Below, piece after piece: positions 15,283 through 21,134 of a DNA stretch of 25,794 nucleotides. The notes under the pieces are model-generated. The model did not search any database, had not been told where the DNA came from, and saw only the letters and a list, made by a program, of their open reading frames with translations. The first letter of the stretch is position 1. Each line of letters begins with the position of its first letter. Source of the DNA: a virus; the IMG/VR virus record IMGVR_UViG_3300027906_000136, positions 1 through 25,794 of that record. One strand, written 5' to 3'. Position numbers and translations under genes: made by a program.

Positions 15283-16143
15283 ATGGCAGAAACAATCCGC
15301 TACGACACTTCCGAAGATCCTGTAGTAGCAAATGAAATAGCAGAGAAAGAGGCAGAGTCTCTAAAGATTGGCGAGGAGTTAATGAGCAAGCAAAATAAAA
15401 TGCTTGCTGGTAAATACAAATCCGCTGAAGATTTAGAGACTGCCTACCTCGAACTACAAAAAAAGCTAGGTAATTCTGATAGCACATTAGAAACGGCAGA
15501 AGCTGAAACTGAAACTGAACCCGCACAAGAAGTTGAATACTATGGTGATGATGGTTCAGTTAACTATGAAACAGCTAATGACATGTATGGCGAACAGTTA
15601 AGCAATACATTCAAAGAAAATAATATAGATCCGTTTGCAATGAGCAAACACTTTGCTGACAATAACGGTACGTTAAGTGAAGAGATGTACGGACAGTTAA
15701 ATAAAGCAGGTTTCTCCAATGAGATAATTGATAACTATTTAGCAGGTGTTAGGAGTGAAGCTGGTGTAGAGAAAGCAGAACCAGTCTTAACTGAAGCAGA
15801 GATATCTGAGGTTAAAGCTGTTGCAAATGGTGAAGAAGGTTACCAAGCTCTTATGGATTGGGCTGGTCAAAATTTAAATCAAACAGCAATAAACGAGTAC
15901 GATGCTGTACTCAAAACAGCAAACAAAACAGCAATTAAATTCGCAGTATCAGCACTTATGGGAAAATACGAAGACTCACAAGGACGTGACTCTAAGATAG
16001 TTACTGGTAAAGAATCAGCTACTGAGACTTACAGAAGTATGGCAGAAGTAGTTAGAGATATGAACAAACCAGAATACAAATCTGATGAAGCGTTCAGAGA
16101 TGACGTTATCAGAAAATTAGCAGCCTCTAAATTAAAAGTATAG
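15283..16143 (+). CDS. scaffold (capsid assembly) protein, gp9-like
   Basis: A 286-residue, strongly acidic protein, 2 nt after the portal gene. It has a Glu/Thr-rich segment (AETETEPAQEVEYYG, about 69-83) followed by helical domains (PFAMSKHFADNNGTLSEEMY; GYQALMDWAGQNL) and a basic end (RDDVIRKLAASKLKV) as in T7 gp9, whose C-terminus contacts the capsid shell. It guides capsid assembly and then leaves the head. In T7 the capsid gene follows at once; here a 3-kb cassette of host-like genes is inserted between them. Confidence 0.88.
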   Translation: MAETIRYDTSEDPVVANEIAEKEAESLKIGEELMSKQNKMLAGKYKSAEDLETAYLELQKKLGNSDSTLETAEAETETEPAQEVEYYGDDGSVNYETANDMYGEQLSNTFKENNIDPFAMSKHFADNNGTLSEEMYGQLNKAGFSNEIIDNYLAGVRSEAGVEKAEPVLTEAEISEVKAVANGEEGYQALMDWAGQNLNQTAINEYDAVLKTANKTAIKFAVSALMGKYEDSQGRDSKIVTGKESATETYRSMAEVVRDMNKPEYKSDEAFRDDVIRKLAASKLKV

Positions 16144-16146
16144 GAG
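16142..16146 (+). promoter_or_regulatory. Shine-Dalgarno for the 23-aa peptide
   Basis: AGGAG starts inside the scaffold stop codon and lies 7 nt before ATG 16154. It is a strong site by the standards of this window and is the main reason to accept the very short ORF behind it. Confidence 0.6.
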
Positions 16147-16153
16147 ATTAATT

Positions 16154-16225
16154 ATGCCGATGGGTAAGGGTACTTATGGTACTAAAAAAGGAAGACCTCC
16201 CAAGAAGAAGGTTAAGAAAAAATAA
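16154..16225 (+). CDS. tiny basic Lys-rich peptide, 23 aa
   Basis: ATG 16154 follows AGGAG at 7 nt. The product begins MPMGKGTYGTKKGRPPKKK and ends in further lysines; ten of its 23 residues are Lys or Arg. GRPPKKK resembles an AT-hook-like minor-groove binding motif. Similar tiny MPxGKGTYG peptides occur next to head genes in other marine phages, from memory and not checked. It is placed between scaffold and the host-gene cassette, and the next gene starts directly after its stop (TAAATG). It might bind DNA in the head or during packaging; this is inference. Confidence 0.7.
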   Translation: MPMGKGTYGTKKGRPPKKKVKKK

Positions 16226-16753
16226 ATGAAAGACGGAACTGGAAGAGAGTTTGACGATGATCTCACAACTTTCTTAGAATGGTATCTATCTGGCGGTTTA
16301 CAAATCTTTACCCCTTTAGACAACTCAATACATTTTGTCGAAGGGTTGACCTCAACATGTATTTATAGACATGGTCAGTATCAAGTTGAATTTGTAACTG
16401 TTAAACCAGATACTTATATTCCACCACATACTCATCCTAATGTTGACTCGTACGAGGTAGCACTTAAAGGGATTGAGTTTCATTCTAATGGTGGAGTTAC
16501 TCTCCCAATGTGGTTTGCTAACCAACCCTCTCCTGACTCCAACCTATCTGCTGCACACTACCTGTTTGTCAGAGTTTTACCTGATGATGAACATTCGGCT
16601 AAAGCTGGCCCGCAAGGTGGTTGCTTCTTATCAGTCCAATGCTGGTTGAATGGTGTTAAACCTTCTGCCGTAGGTATGGACTGGAAAGGTGGGAGTAGTA
16701 TGGGAGGCTCTCATGACAATCAAATAACATCGACCGAAGAAAACACAAAATGA
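16226..16753 (+). CDS. cupin-fold protein, 175 aa
   Basis: A beta-rich protein with a cupin signature: VEFVTVKPDTYIPPHTHPNV (54-73), giving metal-binding candidates H68, H70 and E77, with G82 after, and a second block (EHSAKAGPQGGCFLSVQCWLNG, 122-143) with H123. Small single-domain cupins include dioxygenases, isomerases and sensors; the substrate cannot be read from this sequence. The C-terminal Gly/Ser-rich tail is probably flexible. It is first in the host-gene cassette and coupled to hli by ATGA. Confidence 0.65.
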   Translation: MKDGTGREFDDDLTTFLEWYLSGGLQIFTPLDNSIHFVEGLTSTCIYRHGQYQVEFVTVKPDTYIPPHTHPNVDSYEVALKGIEFHSNGGVTLPMWFANQPSPDSNLSAAHYLFVRVLPDDEHSAKAGPQGGCFLSVQCWLNGVKPSAVGMDWKGGSSMGGSHDNQITSTEENTK

Positions 16754-16929
16754 CACCACAAAATCTATTTCCAAACGAAACACCCCCAAGACTTATGACA
16801 CACCATAACCACGAAAACGACAAATGGCATGTAGCTGAAGAGTTAAACGGTAGACTAGCTATGCTAGGGTTTGCCATTGCTATTGGTACCTATATCACAA
16901 CAGGCCAGATACTTCCAGGAATTTTATAA
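16750..16929 (+). CDS. hli: high-light-inducible protein (Hli), 59 aa
   Basis: The C-terminal half AEELNGRLAMLGFAIAIGTY (29-48) followed by TGQILPGIL is the Hli/chlorophyll a/b-binding signature: E-x-N-G-R-x-A-M-x-G-F in a single transmembrane helix, with Glu, Asn and Arg as pigment and helix-pair ligands. Cyanobacterial Hlips bind chlorophyll and carotenoid in the thylakoid membrane and protect photosystem II and newly made D1 from excess light. The N-terminal part (residues 1-26) is hydrophilic with several His. ATG 16750 overlaps the cupin stop as ATGA. Co-location with psbA is common in cyanophages. Confidence 0.95.
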   Translation: MTPQNLFPNETPPRLMTHHNHENDKWHVAEELNGRLAMLGFAIAIGTYITTGQILPGIL

Positions 16930-16934
16930 ACATT

Positions 16935-17447
16935 GTGAAGGACGGTATCGCAAAGTACGGTGATGTTTTAAGTGAAGAGTATTGTAGAGAACTTGTTAAT
17001 TATTATGAATCAAATTCAGAACAGGCATACCAAGGAGCAGGTACAGGAGATCATTTAGGTTCTAACCTATACTTAAGTGAAGGTAAATACGTAGACTTTC
17101 TTTTGAAAAAAATAAAAGAAGTACTTTCAGAGTATGTTAAAGACTACACGTTTGCACACTTCTCTGGAGATGATGGTTTTTTGCTAAGGAAAATATATGG
17201 TGCTACAAAATTCCATTCCAATGGTCTATTTGGATCACATGATGACGGCAAACTAAGAACTGTTGGTCTTACTATCGGATTAAATAATGATTATGAAGGT
17301 GGTGAATATAATTTCCCTAACCAAGAACTTACCACAACTCTACAACGAGGTGAATTGTTAGTATTCCCTGTATATTATACTCACCCTTATCAAGTATCTG
17401 CTCCAAAGGGGTATAGATATGTAGTTCATACGTACCTTAACCAATAA
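16935..17447 (+). CDS. 2OG-Fe(II) oxygenase (prolyl-hydroxylase-like), 170 aa
   Basis: The C-terminal half matches the P4H-type double-stranded beta helix: LRKIYGATKF (84-93), RTVGLTIGLNNDYEGGEYNF (108-127) with the typical GGE, RGELLVFP (138-145), then distal H150 in YTHPYQV and R161 in YRYVVH for 2OG. The first HxD pair is probably H102-x-D104 (SHDDG); H94-S-N96 would be a degenerate alternative. The start is a GTG at 16935, 5 nt after hli; no ATG is available near. The target is unknown. It differs from the first oxygenase at 6282, which belongs to another subgroup. Confidence 0.8.
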   Translation: MKDGIAKYGDVLSEEYCRELVNYYESNSEQAYQGAGTGDHLGSNLYLSEGKYVDFLLKKIKEVLSEYVKDYTFAHFSGDDGFLLRKIYGATKFHSNGLFGSHDDGKLRTVGLTIGLNNDYEGGEYNFPNQELTTTLQRGELLVFPVYYTHPYQVSAPKGYRYVVHTYLNQ

Positions 17448-17450
17448 AGC

Positions 17451-17492
17451 GGAGGCTCGAATCGTATCGTACACCTCCATTAACTTTTCTTT
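17451..17492 (+). terminator. possible weak terminator before the secreted protein gene
   Basis: GGAGG at 17451-17455 can pair with CCTCC at 17474-17478 over an 18-nt loop, followed about 6 nt later by a T-rich run (ACTTTTCTTTTTTG). The stem is short and the loop large, so termination would be weak. It fills most of the 54-nt gap between the oxygenase and the next gene, one of the few gaps in the cassette. It could equally be a leader structure for the psbA operon. Confidence 0.35.
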
Positions 17493-17501
17493 TTTGATTT
17501 A

Positions 17502-17858
17502 ATGAAAAAATTTATTGTACTTACAGCAGCAGCTGCAATGTCATCACCAGTTCTAGCACGTCCTTACGTTAACGTAGAGACTAGAGCTAAGTTCACTGGT
17601 ACGGATTACACATCAAGAGCAACAGACCTACACATAGGTTATGAAAGCAAAGTGAATGACTTAGCTTGGTACATCCAAGGTGGTAAGACACTTAATGCTG
17701 CCGATGGAGCAGACTCTGATTCTAACTGGTCTGGTAAAACAGGAGCTAAATTACCTGTAACAGATAAGTTAGGTATTTATGGTGAACTAAACTTCGCACA
17801 AGTTGAAGATGCTGATAATAACTGGGGTACAAAATTAGGAACTAAGTTTACTTTCTAA
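17502..17858 (+). CDS. secreted beta-strand protein, putative outer-membrane barrel, 118 aa
   Basis: The N-terminus ([19 protein letters not shown]) is a classical signal peptide with basic n-region, hydrophobic core and a VLA cleavage site, leaving about 99 mature residues. These alternate polar and hydrophobic residues in several short strands ([45 protein letters not shown]), and the chain ends [11 protein letters not shown] with a terminal Phe, the usual outer-membrane insertion signal. It resembles a small porin-like or OmpW-like barrel, perhaps host-derived. The stop shares its last base with the psbA start (TAATG), so it should be co-expressed with D1. It could alter the infected cell's surface; this is inference. 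Confidence 0.6.
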   Translation: MKKFIVLTAAAAMSSPVLARPYVNVETRAKFTGTDYTSRATDLHIGYESKVNDLAWYIQGGKTLNAADGADSDSNWSGKTGAKLPVTDKLGIYGELNFAQVEDADNNWGTKLGTKFTF

Positions 17859-18895
17859 TGGCAACAATCCAACTCAATAGAGAAGCAACTTCCAGTAACT
17901 GGGAGAAGTTTTGTGAGTGGGTAACTAGCACCGAGAACCGTCTCTATGTGGGATGGTTCGGTGTTATTATGATACCTTGCTTACTAACTGCTGCGACTTG
18001 CTTTATTCTCGCCTTTATTGCTGCACCTCCTGTGGACATAGACGGCATACGTGAACCAGTATCTGGCTCTTTACTCTATGGAAACAACATCATATCTGGA
18101 GCGGTCGTACCCTCCTCAAACGCAATCGGACTACATTTCTATCCCATCTGGGAAGCAGCAACACTTGACGAGTGGCTCTATAACGGAGGGCCATATCAAC
18201 TTGTCATCTTTCACTTCCTTATCGGTGCAGCATCTTACATGGGACGCCAATGGGAACTTAGTTATAGACTAGGCATGCGTCCTTGGATCTGCGTAGCTTA
18301 CTCAGCTCCATTATCAGCTGCCTTTGCAGTATTCTTAGTCTACCCTTTCGGACAAGGGAGTTTTAGTGATGGCATGCCTCTTGGTATTTCTGGCACTTTT
18401 AACTTCATGTTCGTATTCCAAGCAGAGCACAATATTCTTATGCACCCTTTCCATATGGCAGGTGTTATTGGGGTATTCGGTGGGGCTCTTGCCTCTGCTA
18501 TGCACGGAAGTTTGGTTACGTCTTCTCTTATTAAGGAGACAACTGCTCAAGAGTCTCAGAATTACGGTTATAAATTTGGACAGGAAGATGAAACATACAA
18601 CATCGTTGCAGCACACGGCTACTTCGGGAGGCTCATTTTTCAATATGCAAGTTTTAACAATTCTCGCTCTTTACATTTCTTTTTGGCTGTGCTCCCCGTG
18701 GTTGGCATATGGCTTACCTCTATGGGGATAGCTACTATGGCATTTAACCTTAACGGATTTAACTTTAACCAATCGGTTGTTGATTCTAATGGTAAGGTTA
18801 TCCCCACATGGGCTGACATAGTCAACAGACAGAACTTAGGATTTGAAGTTATGCACGAGCGTAATGCTCATAACTTCCCGCTAGACCTCGCATAA
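17858..18895 (+). CDS. psbA: photosystem II D1 protein
   Basis: A near full-length D1 reaction-centre protein with five transmembrane helices; one residue longer at the N-terminus than the standard numbering. Visible key residues: Y162 (redox-active YZ), D171 (SDGMP), E190 and H191 (QAEHN), H199 (P680 ligand), the [12 protein letters not shown] quinone loop, and C-terminal manganese ligands H333/E334, H338, D343 and A345 ([13 protein letters not shown]). Position 131 is Gln, the form found in low-light host D1. The ORF stops right after the mature C-terminal Ala, so the extension removed by CtpA is absent. It sustains photosynthetic electron flow during infection. The stop shares TAATG with the next ORF. 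Confidence 0.98.
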   Translation: MATIQLNREATSSNWEKFCEWVTSTENRLYVGWFGVIMIPCLLTAATCFILAFIAAPPVDIDGIREPVSGSLLYGNNIISGAVVPSSNAIGLHFYPIWEAATLDEWLYNGGPYQLVIFHFLIGAASYMGRQWELSYRLGMRPWICVAYSAPLSAAFAVFLVYPFGQGSFSDGMPLGISGTFNFMFVFQAEHNILMHPFHMAGVIGVFGGALASAMHGSLVTSSLIKETTAQESQNYGYKFGQEDETYNIVAAHGYFGRLIFQYASFNNSRSLHFFLAVLPVVGIWLTSMGIATMAFNLNGFNFNQSVVDSNGKVIPTWADIVNRQNLGFEVMHERNAHNFPLDLA

Positions 18896-19026
18896 TGTCA
18901 CGTCCGTTCATCCTTAACTGGACGCATGAACACCACAGCATGGAACGGGGTTGTGGTATATGGGAGATTACAATGCAAGTAACTTACGTATATCGTGGCA
19001 TTGCTTACACAAAATTTGTTAAGTGA
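18895..19026 (+). CDS. tiny ORF with DUF4278-like end, 43 aa
   Basis: ATG 18895 overlaps the psbA stop as TAATG. The first part ([17 protein letters not shown]) is unrecognised. The last 17 residues (MQVTYVYRGIAYTK and three more) resemble the start of the DUF4278 domain (strand, YRG, aromatic), a cyanobacterial/cyanophage domain of unknown role. An internal ATG at 18973 has GGGAG 6 nt before it, so a 17-residue product is an alternative. Either way it would be translated with D1. It is very short, so moderate confidence. Confidence 0.5.
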   Translation: MSRPFILNWTHEHHSMERGCGIWEITMQVTYVYRGIAYTKFVK

Positions 19027-19145
19027 AAATTAATTCAGTATGGGCAGGGGTCTTCGGACTCCTTGTCCTTTTTACTTTTATAGAATGGTCACACGTTCTA
19101 TATCATATCAGAGAAGAGACACCTCAGAGTCGGATCTCTTCTTAA
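19023..19145 (+). CDS. possible 40-aa single-span membrane peptide
   Basis: A GTG start at 19023 overlaps the preceding stop (GTGA). It encodes a short basic start, a hydrophobic segment WAGVFGLLVLFTFIEW (about 7-22) that could span a membrane, and a charged tail. However, the hydrophobic stretch coincides with a strong hairpin plus T-run (19042-19079), which would by itself give Leu/Phe-rich coding. It may be an artefact of the terminator, or a gene that the terminator sits within. Confidence 0.35.
   Translation: MKINSVWAGVFGLLVLFTFIEWSHVLYHIREETPQSRISS
19042..19079 (+). terminator. intrinsic terminator downstream of psbA
   Basis: GGGGTC and GACTCC pair around a TTCG tetraloop (19047-19062; C(UUCG)G is exceptionally stable). 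Flanking bases extend the stem to about 11 bp with one bulge and two wobbles (from GGGC at 19042 to GTCC at 19068). A T-rich tail CTTTTTACTTTTA follows. This is the form of a rho-independent terminator. It would end or attenuate transcription of the hli-psbA block and separate it from the capsid gene. Confidence 0.7.
19079..19102 (+). promoter_or_regulatory. hairpin just after the psbA terminator
   Basis: TATAGAA (19079-19085) and TTCTATA (19096-19102) form a perfect 7-bp stem, extended by T-G and G-C to 9 bp with a GTCACA loop. It directly follows the terminator T-run. It may be a second structural element, for example an mRNA 5'-end stabiliser for the capsid transcript or a processing site. 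Confidence 0.4.
19112..19142 (+). promoter_or_regulatory. third hairpin in the psbA-capsid gap
   Basis: AGAAGAGA (19112-19119) and TCTCTTCT (19135-19142) pair perfectly over a 15-nt loop. Together with the two preceding stems it makes a row of three hairpins within about 100 nt, which is unusual for this otherwise gene-packed genome. Function is not known. Confidence 0.4.
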
Positions 19146-19151
19146 TTGGCA

Positions 19152-19223
19152 ATGAGCCTCTACGGAGATACCTCTTGCCGTCTAGACGGTGGGATAGACC
19201 ACAACAATCAGTTTGAGTCTTAG
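19152..19223 (+). CDS. possible 23-aa ORF
   Basis: ATG 19152 opens 23 codons (MSLYGDTSCRLDGGIDHNN and four more) to a TAG at 19221. There is no clear Shine-Dalgarno, and the palindrome at 19178 lies within it. It could be a leader peptide for the capsid gene or chance. Listed because it fills part of the longest gap in the window. Confidence 0.2.
   Translation: MSLYGDTSCRLDGGIDHNNQFES
19178..19189. promoter_or_regulatory. 12-bp perfect palindrome upstream of the capsid gene
   Basis: CCGTCTAGACGG is a perfect 12-bp palindrome with TCTAGA at its centre. The same TCTAGA core occurs twice more at 19249-19260. Such a site could bind a dimeric protein or be a part of a phage promoter or processing signal. 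As RNA it can extend by wobble pairs. Confidence 0.4.
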
Positions 19224-19224
19224 C

Positions 19225-19248
19225 TGATATAATTAAGATTCCTATAAT
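19225..19248 (+). promoter_or_regulatory. candidate promoter(s) for the capsid gene: two TATAAT boxes
   Basis: TGATATAAT (19225-19233) is an extended -10 form, and a second TATAAT follows at 19243-19248, about 40 nt before the capsid ATG at 19287. No good -35 hexamer lies at the usual 16-18 nt, so this may be an extended -10 host-type promoter or chance in AT-rich DNA. T7 has its strongest late promoter in the same place, so a phage promoter is expected nearby even if its consensus is not recognised here. Confidence 0.4.
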
Positions 19249-19260
19249 TCTAGATCTAGA
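19249..19260. promoter_or_regulatory. TCTAGATCTAGA palindrome
   Basis: A perfect 12-bp palindrome made of two abutting TCTAGA units, 26 nt before the capsid start. It shares the TCTAGA core with the palindrome at 19178-19189. Overlaps the likely transcription start region downstream of the TATAAT boxes, so it could be an operator or part of a phage promoter. Confidence 0.4.
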
Positions 19261-19286
19261 GACGATAATTTATACCTAACGGAATA

Positions 19287-20456
19287 ATGGCACAACAGTC
19301 AACTAACAATCCTGCTTCACAAACCTTTCTGGGTAGGATTAACACAGCCACAAACGCTACCAATAACAGAGATTTATATTTAAAGCTCTTCTCAGGTGAG
19401 ATGTTTACTGGCTTCCAGAGGGAGACAATCGCACGTGACTTAGTCATGAAGCGTACACTCACCAATGGTAAATCATTACAATTTATATACACTGGACGTA
19501 CAAGTGCGGAATACCACACACCAGGAAATAGTATATTAGGAAACTCTGACAAAACTCCTCCAGTAGCAGAGAAAACAGTTACAGTAGATGACCTACTCAT
19601 CTCCAGTGCATTTGTTTACGAGCTAGACGAGACACTTGCTCACTATGAGCTTAGAGGAGAGATCTCTAAGAAGATCGGTTATGCTCTTGCACAAAAGTAT
19701 GACAGACTAATCTTCAGAGCTATTGCTAAAGGTGCTAGACAGGCATCTCCAGTATCACTCAGCAACTTCGTTGAGCCTGGTGGTACACAAATCAGAGTTG
19801 GTGCAGGTTCTAATGCTGACGATGCTCTTGACGATCAAAAGCTTGTAACAGCGTTCTATGATGCTGCTGCAGCTCTTGACGAAAAAGGAGTTTCTGATGA
19901 CGGCAGAGTAGCTGTCCTAAACCCACGTCAGTACTATGCACTTATACAAGGTGCTAGTGACAACGGCTTGATTAACAGAGACGTACAAGGTACATCTTTA
20001 CAATCTGGAAATGGCGTAATTGAAATTGCAGGTATCAAGATCTACAAATCAATGAACGTTCCATTCTTCAGCAAGTATGGTACTAAGTATGCACCTAACA
20101 GTGGTGCTTCAGCTGCTACTGACCTTGATACAGTAGATCCTGGAAATACAGGTGATTTCGTATCTGAGGCAATCGAAACAGCTACAACAGTTACAGGTAA
20201 CAACTATGGCCCACGCCAAAACTACGGTGCTGCCTCTAACTTTGCAAACACATGCGGATTAATCTTCCAAAGAGAAGCTGCAGGTGTAGTAGAAACAATC
20301 GGCCCACAAGTTCAAGTAACTTCTGGTGATGTTTCTGTTGTTTACCAAGGCGATGTCATCTTAGGAAGACTAGCTATGGGAGCAGATTATGTGAACCCAG
20401 CTGCTTGTGTAGAATTGTTCGCAGGAACAACTACAAAGCCAGCCGCTTTCTCATAA
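19287..20456 (+). CDS. major capsid protein, gp10-like
   Basis: A 389-residue HK97-fold capsid protein (T7 gp10A: 344). The N-terminal block (NRDLYLKLFSGEMFTGFQRE, about 27-46), the GRTSAEYHTPGN strand, VDDLLISSAFVYELDETLAHYELR and the KIGYALAQKYDR helix match T7-type capsid proteins, and RVAVLNPRQYYALIQG lies in the A domain. It is about 45 residues longer than T7, mainly in a Gly/Thr/Asn-rich stretch (about 275-325). Spacing from the weak GGA to the ATG is short. It lies between the structured promoter region and a strong terminator, so it is likely a highly expressed unit. Confidence 0.95.
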   Translation: MAQQSTNNPASQTFLGRINTATNATNNRDLYLKLFSGEMFTGFQRETIARDLVMKRTLTNGKSLQFIYTGRTSAEYHTPGNSILGNSDKTPPVAEKTVTVDDLLISSAFVYELDETLAHYELRGEISKKIGYALAQKYDRLIFRAIAKGARQASPVSLSNFVEPGGTQIRVGAGSNADDALDDQKLVTAFYDAAAALDEKGVSDDGRVAVLNPRQYYALIQGASDNGLINRDVQGTSLQSGNGVIEIAGIKIYKSMNVPFFSKYGTKYAPNSGASAATDLDTVDPGNTGDFVSEAIETATTVTGNNYGPRQNYGAASNFANTCGLIFQREAAGVVETIGPQVQVTSGDVSVVYQGDVILGRLAMGADYVNPAACVELFAGTTTKPAAFS

Positions 20457-20470
20457 GTTTAACTTTATAC

Positions 20471-20493
20471 GGGGGCACTCGCCCCCTTTTTTT
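20471..20493 (+). terminator. strong rho-independent terminator after the capsid gene
   Basis: GGGGGC (20471-20476) and GCCCCC (20481-20486) form a perfect 6-bp GC stem with an ACTC loop, followed by seven T (20487-20493). The tail ends 2 nt before the ATG of the next gene. It takes the same place as T7 T-phi, which lets capsid mRNA accumulate above tail mRNA by partial termination. Confidence 0.95.
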
Positions 20494-20495
20494 AT

Positions 20496-21134
20496 ATGGC
20501 ACAAATATCTTACGGAGTGTCTACCGAACTAGATGCTGTAAATGCAATCCTGATGAGCGTTGGAGAAACCCCAGTTAATACATTAACAGTGCAAAGCCCC
20601 GAAGTGGCTATAGCACAAAAAACTCTAAGGCAAATCTGCCGTGAGACACAAGCTGAGGGATGGACGTTCAACACAGAGAACCAGTATCCTATAGAATTAG
20701 ATACCAATAACCAATGTATTATACCAAACAATGTTTTACAAATAGACCTTAACATCTTTGAGCATGGTAAGGATTATGATGTTGTCAGACGTTCTGATAA
20801 TGGTATTATGAAAGTGTATGATAAAAAGAATCATACTTTTACTTTTGAAAATTGTAGTAAATTATATTTTGATATTGTATGGATGTTAGAATTTGAAGAT
20901 ATACCACAAGCATTTAAAGATTATATTACTGTCAGATCGTCCAGAATCGCCTCTAACCGTATGGTAAACAGTGCAGAGTCTGCTAGGTTACTTGAATCAG
21001 ATGAAGCTCTTGCAAGGGCTGCTGCGGTGGAGTATGAAAACAGGCAAGGAGATCATAATATATTTAATGACTATCAATATCAACAAGACGCTAACACCGT
21101 TTATAGACCATTTAAAGTACTAAGAAGAAGGTAA
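20496..21134 (+). CDS. tail tubular protein A, gp11-like
   Basis: A 212-residue gatekeeper protein (T7 gp11: 196). The start ISYGVSTELDAVNAILMSVG followed by ETPVNTL, then TLRQICRETQAEGWTFNTEN and the FKDYITVRSSRIA helix are typical of podovirus adaptors. It binds below the portal as a 12-copy ring. Its TAA stop shares TAATG with the next gene. Reads from beyond the capsid terminator only by read-through or from an unseen promoter. Confidence 0.93.
   Translation: MAQISYGVSTELDAVNAILMSVGETPVNTLTVQSPEVAIAQKTLRQICRETQAEGWTFNTENQYPIELDTNNQCIIPNNVLQIDLNIFEHGKDYDVVRRSDNGIMKVYDKKNHTFTFENCSKLYFDIVWMLEFEDIPQAFKDYITVRSSRIASNRMVNSAESARLLESDEALARAAAVEYENRQGDHNIFNDYQYQQDANTVYRPFKVLRRR

Noticed and set aside
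17451-17479. tRNA 3' end or attachment site (CTCGAATC followed by CCTCCA)
   Set aside because: The bases beside the CGAATC loop do not form a T-stem, and there is no upstream anticodon or D arm. No integrase is present in the window.
19141-19160. Syn5-type phage RNA polymerase promoter (ATTGGGCACCC) at ATTGGCAATG
   Set aside because: Only the ATTGG start matches; the GGGCACCC core is missing. No exact copy of the motif was found in the window.
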